DNA from: Acidobacteriota bacterium
GTDB lineage: Bacteria > Acidobacteriota > Thermoanaerobaculia > Multivoradales > J023
Direction: 5' to 3'
DNA length: 64,000 nt
Assembly (NCBI GenBank): GCA_029263395.1
Contig: JAJCXO010000067.1
Span: 1 to 64,000 of the forward strand
Part shown: positions 50,055-57,755 of the stretch, piece after piece
Layout: every line of letters begins with the position of its first letter
How positions within the stretch are numbered: position 1 is the first letter of the stretch
Notes under the pieces: model-generated
What the model saw: the letters and a program-made list of their open reading frames with translations, nothing else
What the model was told of the DNA's origin: nothing
Databases searched by the model: none
Position numbers and translations under genes: made by a program

Positions 50055-50967
50055 TCGAATTTGGCGCGAGGTATCCACCGTGTCGCCCACTCTTCGGATG
50101 GTCTTGGTGGTTTGGTGCTGTACCTTCTTGGTGCCGGCTGGTGAAGTCGCTGGTCAAGAGTCGACCGGGGCGGAAACGCTCAAAGCCTCCACGATCCCAC
50201 CGCGGCCGGCCGGCGCCGCCAGTGGCTCAGAATTTGGCCACCGCACCGCAAGACTGACCGGACCCGAGCGCCAACGCCAAGCGGTCATGGAGATCGTGAG
50301 CGGCAACGTCCCGACGTTCCTGCGCCAGCTGGTACCGCTGCACCTCAGTCGCAACCTCGCCGGAGGAGAGGTCCTGGAGGGGGTCGTGTGGGTGATGCCC
50401 GACTACCTGGCGATCGGCAGTGACGAAGACTTCCTGCACATACCTCTGACCTATCCGTCGGCCACGGCGGTGGCCAACCAGTTTGGCTTCGTGCTGCCGA
50501 CCTGCCGGATCGTCGATACCGTCTTTCACCAGACGAGCCATCATTTGCCCCCAGAGCCCTTGCCCCCCGGACGCCAAATGCGCTCGATCGAGTACTACTT
50601 GAAACACCGCGAGCTGATCGAACGCGGTCGACAGGGGATCCCGCTGGGCGAGCTCATCGCCGGCCACAAGAAAGACGTCGTGCTCACACGGCGGCTGGGG
50701 CTGCGCCCCGATCGCATCGCCATTTACGGCTGGCACAAGCCGGACGGCAAGGTGATCCAGCCGCTGAGCACCGTTCACACCAGGCGTTATGCCGACTACA
50801 GCCACGGCATCCGTCTGGTGTGGGGAACCATGCTGGTAGCGGGCGAGGAACACTCGATCTACGATGTGCTGGCCGATCCGGTGCTCGCCCCGCTACTGAG
50901 CGACGAAGGTACCATCCCAACCGCGCGGCAGCTCATGCATCCGTCAGCGGCCGCGATCAAACCCTAG
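50041..50967 (+). CDS. Exported protein of unknown function, third gene of secreted cluster
   Basis: 308 residues from GTG 50041, overlapping the previous gene by 14 bp. Signal-like segment at ~20-38 (MVLVVWCCTFLVPAGEVAG). Motifs IGSDEDFLHIPLTYPSA, LPTCRIVDTVF, GHKKDVVLTRRL, RIAIYGWHKPDGKVIQPLS and YADYSHGIRLV form a pattern I recall from uncharacterised exported proteins in several Gram-negative groups. The His/Asp-rich blocks suggest an enzyme, but no function is known to me. It ends 24 bp from the convergent ktrA gene. Confidence 0.7.
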   Translation: MAASSRIWREVSTVSPTLRMVLVVWCCTFLVPAGEVAGQESTGAETLKASTIPPRPAGAASGSEFGHRTARLTGPERQRQAVMEIVSGNVPTFLRQLVPLHLSRNLAGGEVLEGVVWVMPDYLAIGSDEDFLHIPLTYPSATAVANQFGFVLPTCRIVDTVFHQTSHHLPPEPLPPGRQMRSIEYYLKHRELIERGRQGIPLGELIAGHKKDVVLTRRLGLRPDRIAIYGWHKPDGKVIQPLSTVHTRRYADYSHGIRLVWGTMLVAGEEHSIYDVLADPVLAPLLSDEGTIPTARQLMHPSAAAIKP

Positions 50968-50991
50968 CTCGTGGGCCGCTGGCGATCAGCC

Positions 50992-51642
50992 TCACCCCTG
51001 CCCCGCCAGCTTCTCGATACCCTCGTCCGGGCCGAGGACCACCAAGATGTCTCCATGGTGCAGTTTCTCTCGGTCCGAGACCACCGCCAAGACTTGCTCG
51101 CCGCGGCGAATTGCGACGAGGGAAACACCATAACGACGCTTGACGCCACCGGTCGTCTTTCCGGTCAGCGATGGTGGTACGGCGATCTCCGCCAACGCGG
51201 TGCCGGCCGCGAGCTCGAGGTGCTCGAGCACGTTCGGCACCGCTAGACGACGACTGAGGGCAGCGCCCATCTCGGCCTCAGGATTGACCACTTCATGAGC
51301 GCCGATGGCGGTGAGGACCCTGCCGTGCAACTCGCTGGCAGCCCGCGCCACGATCCGCGGCGCGCCGAGCTTCTGAAGTAACGCGGTAGCCAGGATCGAC
51401 CCCTCGATCGATCCGCTGCCAATGGCAACGACGGCGCAGGAAAAGTCCGCGGGCGACAGCTCGCTGATCGCGGTTTCGTCGGTTCCATCGGCGCAAACCG
51501 CGTCATCGACCTCGGCCGAGATCTGCTGCACAACCTCCTCGTCGCGGTCTAGCACCAACACCTCCACGCCGTAACGAAGGAGATTCTGCACCAGACCACG
51601 GCCGAAGCGGCCGAGACCGATCACCAGGAAACGTCGCGCCAT
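50992..51642 (-). CDS. ktrA: Potassium uptake regulator KtrA/TrkA (RCK protein)
   Basis: 216 residues, one RCK unit: Rossmann N-terminus with VIGLGRFGRGL (GxGxxG) and the acidic end of strand two (VLDRDEE), an ADGTDE turn, then a C-terminal RCK_C domain (LAEIAVPPSLTGKTTGGVKR ... ILVVLGPDEGIEKL). It forms the cytosolic octameric ring that gates KtrB in response to nucleotide. It lies three bases downstream of the ktrB stop in one operon. Confidence 0.93.
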   Translation of the reverse strand: MARRFLVIGLGRFGRGLVQNLLRYGVEVLVLDRDEEVVQQISAEVDDAVCADGTDETAISELSPADFSCAVVAIGSGSIEGSILATALLQKLGAPRIVARAASELHGRVLTAIGAHEVVNPEAEMGAALSRRLAVPNVLEHLELAAGTALAEIAVPPSLTGKTTGGVKRRYGVSLVAIRRGEQVLAVVSDREKLHHGDILVVLGPDEGIEKLAGQG

Positions 51643-51645
51643 AGA

Positions 51646-53673
51646 TTAACCCACCATAATCCGTGCTTCAGGATAACGCAAACGGCCAGGACCGCGACGG
51701 CCGAGCAGCAGGACGAGAGTCAGCGGACCTACCCTGCCGATCAGCATCGCGGCCGTGATCGTCAGCTTACCGAAGACATCGAGCTCGGGCGTCACTCCCA
51801 ACGACAGGCCGACGGTGCCAAGGGCGCTGATGGTTTCGAAGAGCAGTGGCTCGAAAGGTATCGGCTGGGTCAAGAGCAACGCCGTGAGCACGCCCAGAGC
51901 CGCACCTAAAGCCACTACCAAGATCGCCGCCGCTCGAAAAACCGCCTCGAGCGGCACCGCTCGGCCGAAGACCACCGCGCGATGACTTCCTTTGACAACC
52001 ACCGGCACCGCCATCGCCAGCACCGCCGCCGTCGTCGTCTTGATGCCACCACCCGTACCGCCAGGCGAGGCGCCGATGAACATCAAAACCAGCATCCACA
52101 GGAAGGTAAACGGGGCGATCATGCTCAGGTCGGCCATGTTGAAGCCAGCGGTGCGCAGGGTTACGCTCTGAAACAGTGCGCCCAACAACTTGTCACCTAT
52201 GCTGAGCCCGTGAAGCGATCGATTCCACTCGCCGGCCGCGTAACCGACCGCACCGATAGCGATCAACGCCGCTGTGACGCTCACTACGATGCGAGCGTGG
52301 GTGCGCAAGGCACTTCGCCGTCGCCTGATCCTAGCCCAGGCAGCAATCAAGACCGGGAACCCGAGCCCCCCCGCGACGATCAGCGCGGCCACCGTCAGCA
52401 GCACCGGGGGATGGCTGCGAAAACCCACAACCGAGTCCGGCCACAGGGCAAAGCCCGCATTGCAGAAGGCCGAAACGGCGTGGAAGACGCCGCGCCATGC
52501 AGCCTCGATCGGTGGCGAGCCGGCAGCGGCGAAGGCGAATGCCAAAACCGAGGCGCCGATCGCCTCCAGAGTCAGGGTCGAGACGACAATAAAGCGGACC
52601 AGCCGGCTAGCATCTCCCGCGGCGAGATCGAGGCTCTCGCCCAGAGCGCGCCTGCCTCGCAGGCCCAAACCTTCACCGAGGAAACTGGCAGCAAAACCCG
52701 AAAGAACCAGAATACCGAGGCCGCCGGCCTGGATCAGCATCAATACCACGAGCTGACCGAGGAACGACAGGTCGGTTCCAGTGTCGACCACCGTCAGACC
52801 CGTGACGCAGGCGGCGCTGGCGGCAGTGAACACTGCGTCGACGGGAGCCAGGGGCTGTTCGCCGACGCTGGCGGCTGGGAAGCTCAATAGAACCGTTCCC
52901 GCGACGATCAGCAACACGAAAGTGCCCACAACCAATGCTGGCGGTTGGCGCAGAAAACGCGAAGCCAGCTCGGCGTGAATTGGCAAGCGCGACAAGAGCG
53001 TGACGAGCACCAGAGATTCGAAAGCCGCGGCCGCGATCGACGCGCGGCCCAGCGATCCGATCGAGGCCACAATCAAGATCAGGCTGACGACCGGAAGCGC
53101 GAGTTTCCATCGCAGCCCGGAGCGCCACAACAGGTTCAGGAACGGTAGGCTGCCGACGATCGCCACCGCCGCCAGGAGGCCACAAAGGCCAGCCGCCAGA
53201 GGGTGGGTGAGGACGCGAAACCCAAGAGCGACCGTCCAGGCCACCAAAGAGACCGTGAGAACATGCCGCAGCGCCGGGCCATAAACTTGCACCCAATCCG
53301 TGCCGACCGCTGTCCGCAAGGCAGCGGGACGCTCGACGAGCCTGACAAGGACCACCGCCTGCCAGAGCACGAGCGCCCCAGCGGCAACCGGATCGGCGAA
53401 TATCGACAGAACGAAGAAGCCCATATTAATCGTCAGAACGGCGACCCCCAGCAGCCTGCCCGCCGGATGGCCGAGCAGCAACGCCACAACCCCCAAGAGA
53501 GCCAGCGAGAGTTGGAGGCCGATGAACTGGGCGCTAACGCGGGTCAGCTCTCCATGAGCTCCCAAGTAACCCGTGGGGGTGTGAGCCGCAAGCAGCCCAA
53601 GATTGGCCAGCACCGCGGCGCCGAAAAACCTGGCCGCCGCAAGATGCCGATTACCGAGCGCTTGTGCTTTCAA
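51646..53673 (-). CDS. ktrB: Potassium uptake channel KtrB/TrkH with N-terminal extension
   Basis: 675 residues, longer than the usual ~450. The C-terminal ~450 residues have the four-fold membrane-pore-membrane layout, with filter loops such as AACVTGLTVVDTG, AFCNAGF and LRTAGFNM and a final TVGLSLGV. The first ~220 residues add about six TM helices, an extension known in some TrkH-like proteins but of unclear role. It imports K+ (or Na+/K+) with KtrA. Start is TTG at 53673 with AGGA upstream. Confidence 0.9.
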   Translation of the reverse strand: MKAQALGNRHLAAARFFGAAVLANLGLLAAHTPTGYLGAHGELTRVSAQFIGLQLSLALLGVVALLLGHPAGRLLGVAVLTINMGFFVLSIFADPVAAGALVLWQAVVLVRLVERPAALRTAVGTDWVQVYGPALRHVLTVSLVAWTVALGFRVLTHPLAAGLCGLLAAVAIVGSLPFLNLLWRSGLRWKLALPVVSLILIVASIGSLGRASIAAAAFESLVLVTLLSRLPIHAELASRFLRQPPALVVGTFVLLIVAGTVLLSFPAASVGEQPLAPVDAVFTAASAACVTGLTVVDTGTDLSFLGQLVVLMLIQAGGLGILVLSGFAASFLGEGLGLRGRRALGESLDLAAGDASRLVRFIVVSTLTLEAIGASVLAFAFAAAGSPPIEAAWRGVFHAVSAFCNAGFALWPDSVVGFRSHPPVLLTVAALIVAGGLGFPVLIAAWARIRRRRSALRTHARIVVSVTAALIAIGAVGYAAGEWNRSLHGLSIGDKLLGALFQSVTLRTAGFNMADLSMIAPFTFLWMLVLMFIGASPGGTGGGIKTTTAAVLAMAVPVVVKGSHRAVVFGRAVPLEAVFRAAAILVVALGAALGVLTALLLTQPIPFEPLLFETISALGTVGLSLGVTPELDVFGKLTITAAMLIGRVGPLTLVLLLGRRGPGRLRYPEARIMVG

Positions 53674-54192
53674 CGAATTCCTAATCTATCGCCGATTCCA
53701 AGACCCATCCGACGCCGGCCAGCAAGAGTAAGGTGAACGGTGTCAGTGGATGACAAGAATCACCACCGCCACCGACTCGCCAATGCCATAGCTCGTCATC
53801 AACCCGGTTCGGATACCATGAGGAGCATAACAAGAGTCGTACAACCGAGCTATCAGAACCGCGAAAGCCGCACGGATGCCTTCGTCAGCCAATCTCTACT
53901 GCGAACTTGCATGATGCCCCATGCCGTCTCCACGGTCGTCCTGATCTCCCATTGGTTGATCATCCTGGGTTGTCACTTCTCATCTACGATCCGATTTTCT
54001 CGCGCCGCTGGCGCTCGCTCCAGCACTGGTATCTGGAGCAGTCCGAGGAACTCGAGTTGGAACGACGCTTCGATCCGAGGTCGCTGGCACCTATGGAAAA
54101 CGGCACCTATGGAAACCAACCATCCAACCGGCACCCGAAGACCTTTCGTCGGCATCAACACCTCCGAGGACGGCGGTAGCCAGGGACTCCCT
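53674..54192. other. Intergenic region with a possible gene remnant
   Basis: About 520 bp between the ktrB start and repeat copy B. Forward frames exist, but none has a credible start. A stretch read at about 53930-54090 (LLIYDPIFSRRWRSLQHWYL, EQSEELELERRFDPR) looks protein-like in composition and could be the remains of a gene. I cannot assign it. The ktrB promoter must be here. Confidence 0.4.
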
Positions 54193-54498
54193 AGCTCCAA
54201 CTCGCGTCCTGACGGCGATACATCACGTCTTCAACCTTTCAACCCCACCCCGACCCCACCAGGAGACGTGTTGTGACGAAGGCAAGGCCTTCTCCCGCCG
54301 TTGGCCCCCCTGAACCAACGTACAACAGGCGTTCTCCCGTGGTGGGACGCGATTTCTGACGATCGAATGGCGTCCTCCCGGCGGGAGAACCCTTGTTTTG
54401 ACGACCGAAAGGTCTTCTCCCGGGTGCAGTTTCGAAGCTTCTCCGGCGAATCACCAGAACGGGGGCCAATTTGCCCGATTTGGGTGAATATCGACCCG
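54193..54498. repeat. ~306-bp dispersed repeat, copy B
   Basis: Direct copy of 46391-46698, with the same internal TTCTCCCG-type sub-units, the shared block CACCAGGAGACGTGTTGTGA, and the 21-bp imperfect palindrome at 54469-54489. It lies about 230 bp before the DNA methyltransferase. Its minus-strand frame keeps EKTFRSSKQG and GGRRPCLRHNTSPGG in common with copy A. Confidence 0.85.
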
Positions 54499-54728
54499 TC
54501 TAGTTCAGGGTCTGCCAGGCTAGGCCCGCCCAGGCACCCCGGCAAATGTTGCAGGACCGGGACTCATCTAGTAGCTTGTGGCGGACGGACGGATCCAGAC
54601 GATGTCGCCGTCCATTGATCTACAGGATCTTCGATCGTACAGGGTTCGAGTCGATCTCTATACCTAGCCCACTCCTCAATGACTACAAAGATCTTTCTTC
54701 CCTTTGGGTTGTTAACGAGGACCCGCAA

Positions 54729-55802
54729 TTGACCGGCTTCGCCGCCGTCGATCTCTTCTGCGGAGTCGGCGGAATGACTTACGGGTTTCGGCAGGCAGGC
54801 ATCCCAGTAATGGTTGGAGTCGATATCGACGCCAGCTGCCGGTTTCCAATCGAGGCCAACAACACGGGGACGCTCTTCGTGGAAAAGAGTGTGAGTGACC
54901 TGGCTGTTGATGCAGTCTCCGCTTGGTATCCCAAAGACGTGGTGCGAGTTCTCATTGGCTGCGCGCCGTGTCAGCCATTCTCCAAGTACGCGGTTCGAAA
55001 CGGGCCGGATGAACGATGGCGGCTCCTCTACGATTTTTTGCGGCTAGTACGCGGTGTTCGCCCAGACATCGTTAGTATGGAAAACGTACCCCAGCTGAAG
55101 CTTCAAAAACATCCCGCATACTTAGATTTCGTTGCTGGACTAGAGGCCGAAGGGTACTGGGTGTCGGACGCTATCGTGCACTGCGGTGACTATGGAGTGC
55201 CTCAGACCCGGCGACGCCTTGTCTTAATCGCGGGGGCGGGTCGATCCATTGATCTTATTTCCCCCTCCCACCATCGGCACAGGACAGTGCGCGATGCCAT
55301 CGGCGAGCTTCCGCCTATCGGGCCCGGTGGCGAGCCACCGGCCAACGATCCGCTTCACATTGCGCCCCGCTTGAGCGCCACGAACCTAGAACGCATTCGA
55401 ACAACACCAGAAGGTGGCAACTGGCACGATTGGCCTGAGAAACTTCGCTTGGCATGCCATCTACGATCATCAGGACGCTACTACGGGAGCGTCTATGGGC
55501 GTATGGCATGGAACAAACCGGGCCCGACGGTTACCACGCAATGTTACGGTTACGGCAATGGTCGCTTCGGCCATCCTGAACAAGATCGAGCGATCAGCCT
55601 TCGCGAAGCTGCGTTGCTACAGACCTTTCCTCAATCTTACCAATTTGTTTCACCTGGCCAGCGACCACGCTTCAGGCATGTGGGCCGGCATATCGGCAAT
55701 GCCGTACCAGTAGAACTTGGCAGAGCCATTGCGCTGAGTATCAAACGATCGTACGCCGTTCGAAATAGCGGCCGTGGAGATACTCTTCAAAGCACCGGAT
55801 GA
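54729..55802 (+). CDS. C5 cytosine-specific DNA methyltransferase
   Basis: 357 residues from TTG 54729 (GAGG at 54717-54720); an ATG at 54546 would add 61 residues unlike the family. Motif I is DLFCGVGGMTYGF, motif IV GCAPCQPFS with nucleophile C81, motif VI ENVPQL (118-123), motif VIII QTRRRLVLI and motif X GNAVPVELGRA, all intact, so it should methylate cytosine-5 in a target given by the region between VIII and IX. Its 3' end overlaps by 62 bp the end of the convergent HEPN gene. Composition is AT-richer than the neighbourhood, consistent with transfer. Confidence 0.92.
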   Translation: MTGFAAVDLFCGVGGMTYGFRQAGIPVMVGVDIDASCRFPIEANNTGTLFVEKSVSDLAVDAVSAWYPKDVVRVLIGCAPCQPFSKYAVRNGPDERWRLLYDFLRLVRGVRPDIVSMENVPQLKLQKHPAYLDFVAGLEAEGYWVSDAIVHCGDYGVPQTRRRLVLIAGAGRSIDLISPSHHRHRTVRDAIGELPPIGPGGEPPANDPLHIAPRLSATNLERIRTTPEGGNWHDWPEKLRLACHLRSSGRYYGSVYGRMAWNKPGPTVTTQCYGYGNGRFGHPEQDRAISLREAALLQTFPQSYQFVSPGQRPRFRHVGRHIGNAVPVELGRAIALSIKRSYAVRNSGRGDTLQSTG

Positions 55803-56463
55803 CTTCACGAAGGTAGCGCACAACTACCGCGGTCCAGATGCGCAAGTCGCGGACTGATACGGTCCGACCGCAGTCTCCGAAAGATGCCTCGCCATGGGCC
55901 AGTGCATTACGCCTCTGGCGAATCAGCTTCAAGGGTCCCATATCGTCAACAACGTGGCGCTTGATAGCTTCTCTAAGCGAGGGGTGGATCTTCAGTTCGA
56001 TGCCAAAGCGCTTGACTGTCTTCTCGATCTGAGAATCGTCAAGGTTTCCACCCCCCCTCATAGATGGATCGAAATCGATGGTTTTTCGGCCGATCAAATG
56101 CTCAGAGATCTCTAAGAGCGTCTCGATTCTTTTCTCCTGATTCAGAGGCTGCGCCGTTTGTCCTTTTTCTTGGAGCCAGGACTTCTTCCACTCCTCCGAG
56201 AGATCCTCGTAAACGACGCCGGTCTCACAAATCTCCTCTGCGATGCGGGACAGACAACCCGTGACGGTTGACTCCACCAGATTGTAGAGATGGAGGAATA
56301 CGCTGGCCTTGAGAACGTGATGAGTCGTAGTGTCGAGGCTCAAGCGACTGTTGCCAGAGCGGGAGACGAAATCAGCCCCATGGTTCTCGACAAAACGCAG
56401 CGTATCCAAGTACTGCAGGATCTCCTGGCTGCGCTCGCGGAAGCCTCTTCGGATCTCGATCAT
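55741..56463 (-). CDS. MAE_28990/MAE_18760-type HEPN protein
   Basis: 240 residues, mostly helical, with the HEPN signature RNALAH (R185 to H190, Rx4-6H) preceded by LKLIRQ and followed by GEASFGD. The N-terminal wording (YLDTLRF, KASVFLHLYNLVESTVTGCL) fits the MAE_28990/MAE_18760 HEPN families, predicted RNases in defence and toxin settings. It starts four bases after the stop of the DUF262 gene, so they share a message. The first strand of evidence for a defence role is this context with a DNA methyltransferase. Confidence 0.8.
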   Translation of the reverse strand: MIEIRRGFRERSQEILQYLDTLRFVENHGADFVSRSGNSRLSLDTTTHHVLKASVFLHLYNLVESTVTGCLSRIAEEICETGVVYEDLSEEWKKSWLQEKGQTAQPLNQEKRIETLLEISEHLIGRKTIDFDPSMRGGGNLDDSQIEKTVKRFGIELKIHPSLREAIKRHVVDDMGPLKLIRQRRNALAHGEASFGDCGRTVSVRDLRIWTAVVVRYLREVIRCFEEYLHGRYFERRTIV

Positions 56464-56467
56464 CCGG

Positions 56468-57598
56468 TCAATTCTCTGTTGGTGGCAGGATACTATTAGC
56501 CCGACCTCTATCGCCTAACACCATGTACTGGACATATTCCGTCCGATTCAGAATGCGACTTCGGACGTTTGCCGCACTCGAAGTCGTGAGCAAGAAGAAC
56601 TCCTCGGAGGATAGCCAGTCATTGGGATCGATAGCTGGTTTATGCTCGATGATTGTGGAATCTTCTTTAGCGGCCAACCAAATTCCCACAGCGATGGCAT
56701 CGAATCGTACGCGGGGTGTCGTCCGGGAATTCGGCTTCTTGCGAAAGCCGTTCGGCAAGTGTTGCTCTACGAATCTCATGACTGCTTGGAAGCGCTCTCG
56801 GTAAGCGTCTGGTCTATAGGCGTTCTCAGCTGTGTGTCCATTAGCTTTCAAGAGCCATTTCTTTAGGAACTCGCTTATTCTGTCCCGGTACCCCTCGAGA
56901 CCATCACCAAACGCAAAAAATCGTGTGATGAGTTCCTCAGCTTCCCGCTTATTTCTCGCAGCCTCAGTCAAGGGGCACAACCGCAAGAATTGTTCGTCCG
57001 AGGCGAGCTCGTCAATAAGATCGGTCATCGGACCCATGATTGATCCTCGCCGCGTCTCGGCAGGCTCCGCGATTAAGGACCCGGTATTGACGCGGTCAAA
57101 CAAGTCTCGTCGATCCGACTCCTCCGCTTTCTGAGATAAAACAACCGACCTGATCGTGCGATTGCGTAACCGCCTCTGCTGTGCTTTGGACAGCCTTGAA
57201 TAAGTAAACCCGTCAAGCGCCTCGAGTCGCTCCAAGCCCACTAAGGTCAATTCGTTGCAAAGAAACGCCTTGCATGTGCTCAATCGTTGCATACCATCTA
57301 CCACTTCAAGACGCCCGTCTTCAATATCTGCGAAAAAGAGGAAAGGTATTGGCAGGCCGATCAAGAGGGACTCGATGAACCGTGACTGTCGACGCTCATC
57401 CCAATTAAAGCGTCTTTGGTAGAACGGAATGAAGATGTCGTCTTCCTCGCCGCCCATGCCGAACTTCTGTACCAACAGCTCGATCGTAAATTCCTTCGTG
57501 TCGTAATCCAGGATTCGCTGGTTTTCCTCAAGCTGTTCCATCGCCAACTTCGTCAGCTCTTCATCGGGTCCCAAGCTGTCCGACCCTTCGTGTGCCAT
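56468..57598 (-). CDS. DUF262 (ParB-like/GmrS-type) protein
   Basis: 376 residues from ATG 57598 with AAGGAG upstream. The DUF262 marks are IPFYQRRFNWDERRQSRFIE (57-76), LLIGLPIPFLFF, VVDGMQRLSTCKAF (the usual DGQQR here DGMQR, 101-105) and LFDRVNTGS. DUF262 is the nucleotide-hydrolysing ParB-like domain of GmrSD-type restriction and related defence proteins; the DUF1524 HNH nuclease that often follows is absent here. The HEPN partner could supply the nuclease instead. Likely operon DUF262-HEPN. Confidence 0.87.
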   Translation of the reverse strand: MAHEGSDSLGPDEELTKLAMEQLEENQRILDYDTKEFTIELLVQKFGMGGEEDDIFIPFYQRRFNWDERRQSRFIESLLIGLPIPFLFFADIEDGRLEVVDGMQRLSTCKAFLCNELTLVGLERLEALDGFTYSRLSKAQQRRLRNRTIRSVVLSQKAEESDRRDLFDRVNTGSLIAEPAETRRGSIMGPMTDLIDELASDEQFLRLCPLTEAARNKREAEELITRFFAFGDGLEGYRDRISEFLKKWLLKANGHTAENAYRPDAYRERFQAVMRFVEQHLPNGFRKKPNSRTTPRVRFDAIAVGIWLAAKEDSTIIEHKPAIDPNDWLSSEEFFLLTTSSAANVRSRILNRTEYVQYMVLGDRGRANSILPPTEN

Positions 57599-57755
57599 TG
57601 TATCCGCTCCTTATTTGCGGCCCGGTCGCGGTCTGTTGTCCTCTTTCCCGGATTCTACCTAGGTTTCGAATACACTGTTTGGTCTCAGGCTATGAGCGAC
57701 GCTCCGCTTCCGAGGTGGGTGTCGGCCGTGGGCTTGGGTGTCGGTTGCGACATAC

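Noticed and set aside
53740-54276. Plus-strand frame of 178 codons before the methyltransferase
   Set aside because: It runs into repeat copy B, lacks a binding site and has no domain pattern. Only a short inner stretch in another frame looks protein-like.
46391-54498. Composite transposon flanked by insertion sequences
   Set aside because: The flanking repeats are in direct orientation, carry no transposase-like protein, and show no terminal inverted repeats or target duplications that I could see.
54546-54728. ATG at 54546 as methyltransferase start
   Set aside because: It would add 61 residues with no family resemblance before the motif I region. The TTG at 54729 has a ribosome binding site and gives a normal N-terminus.
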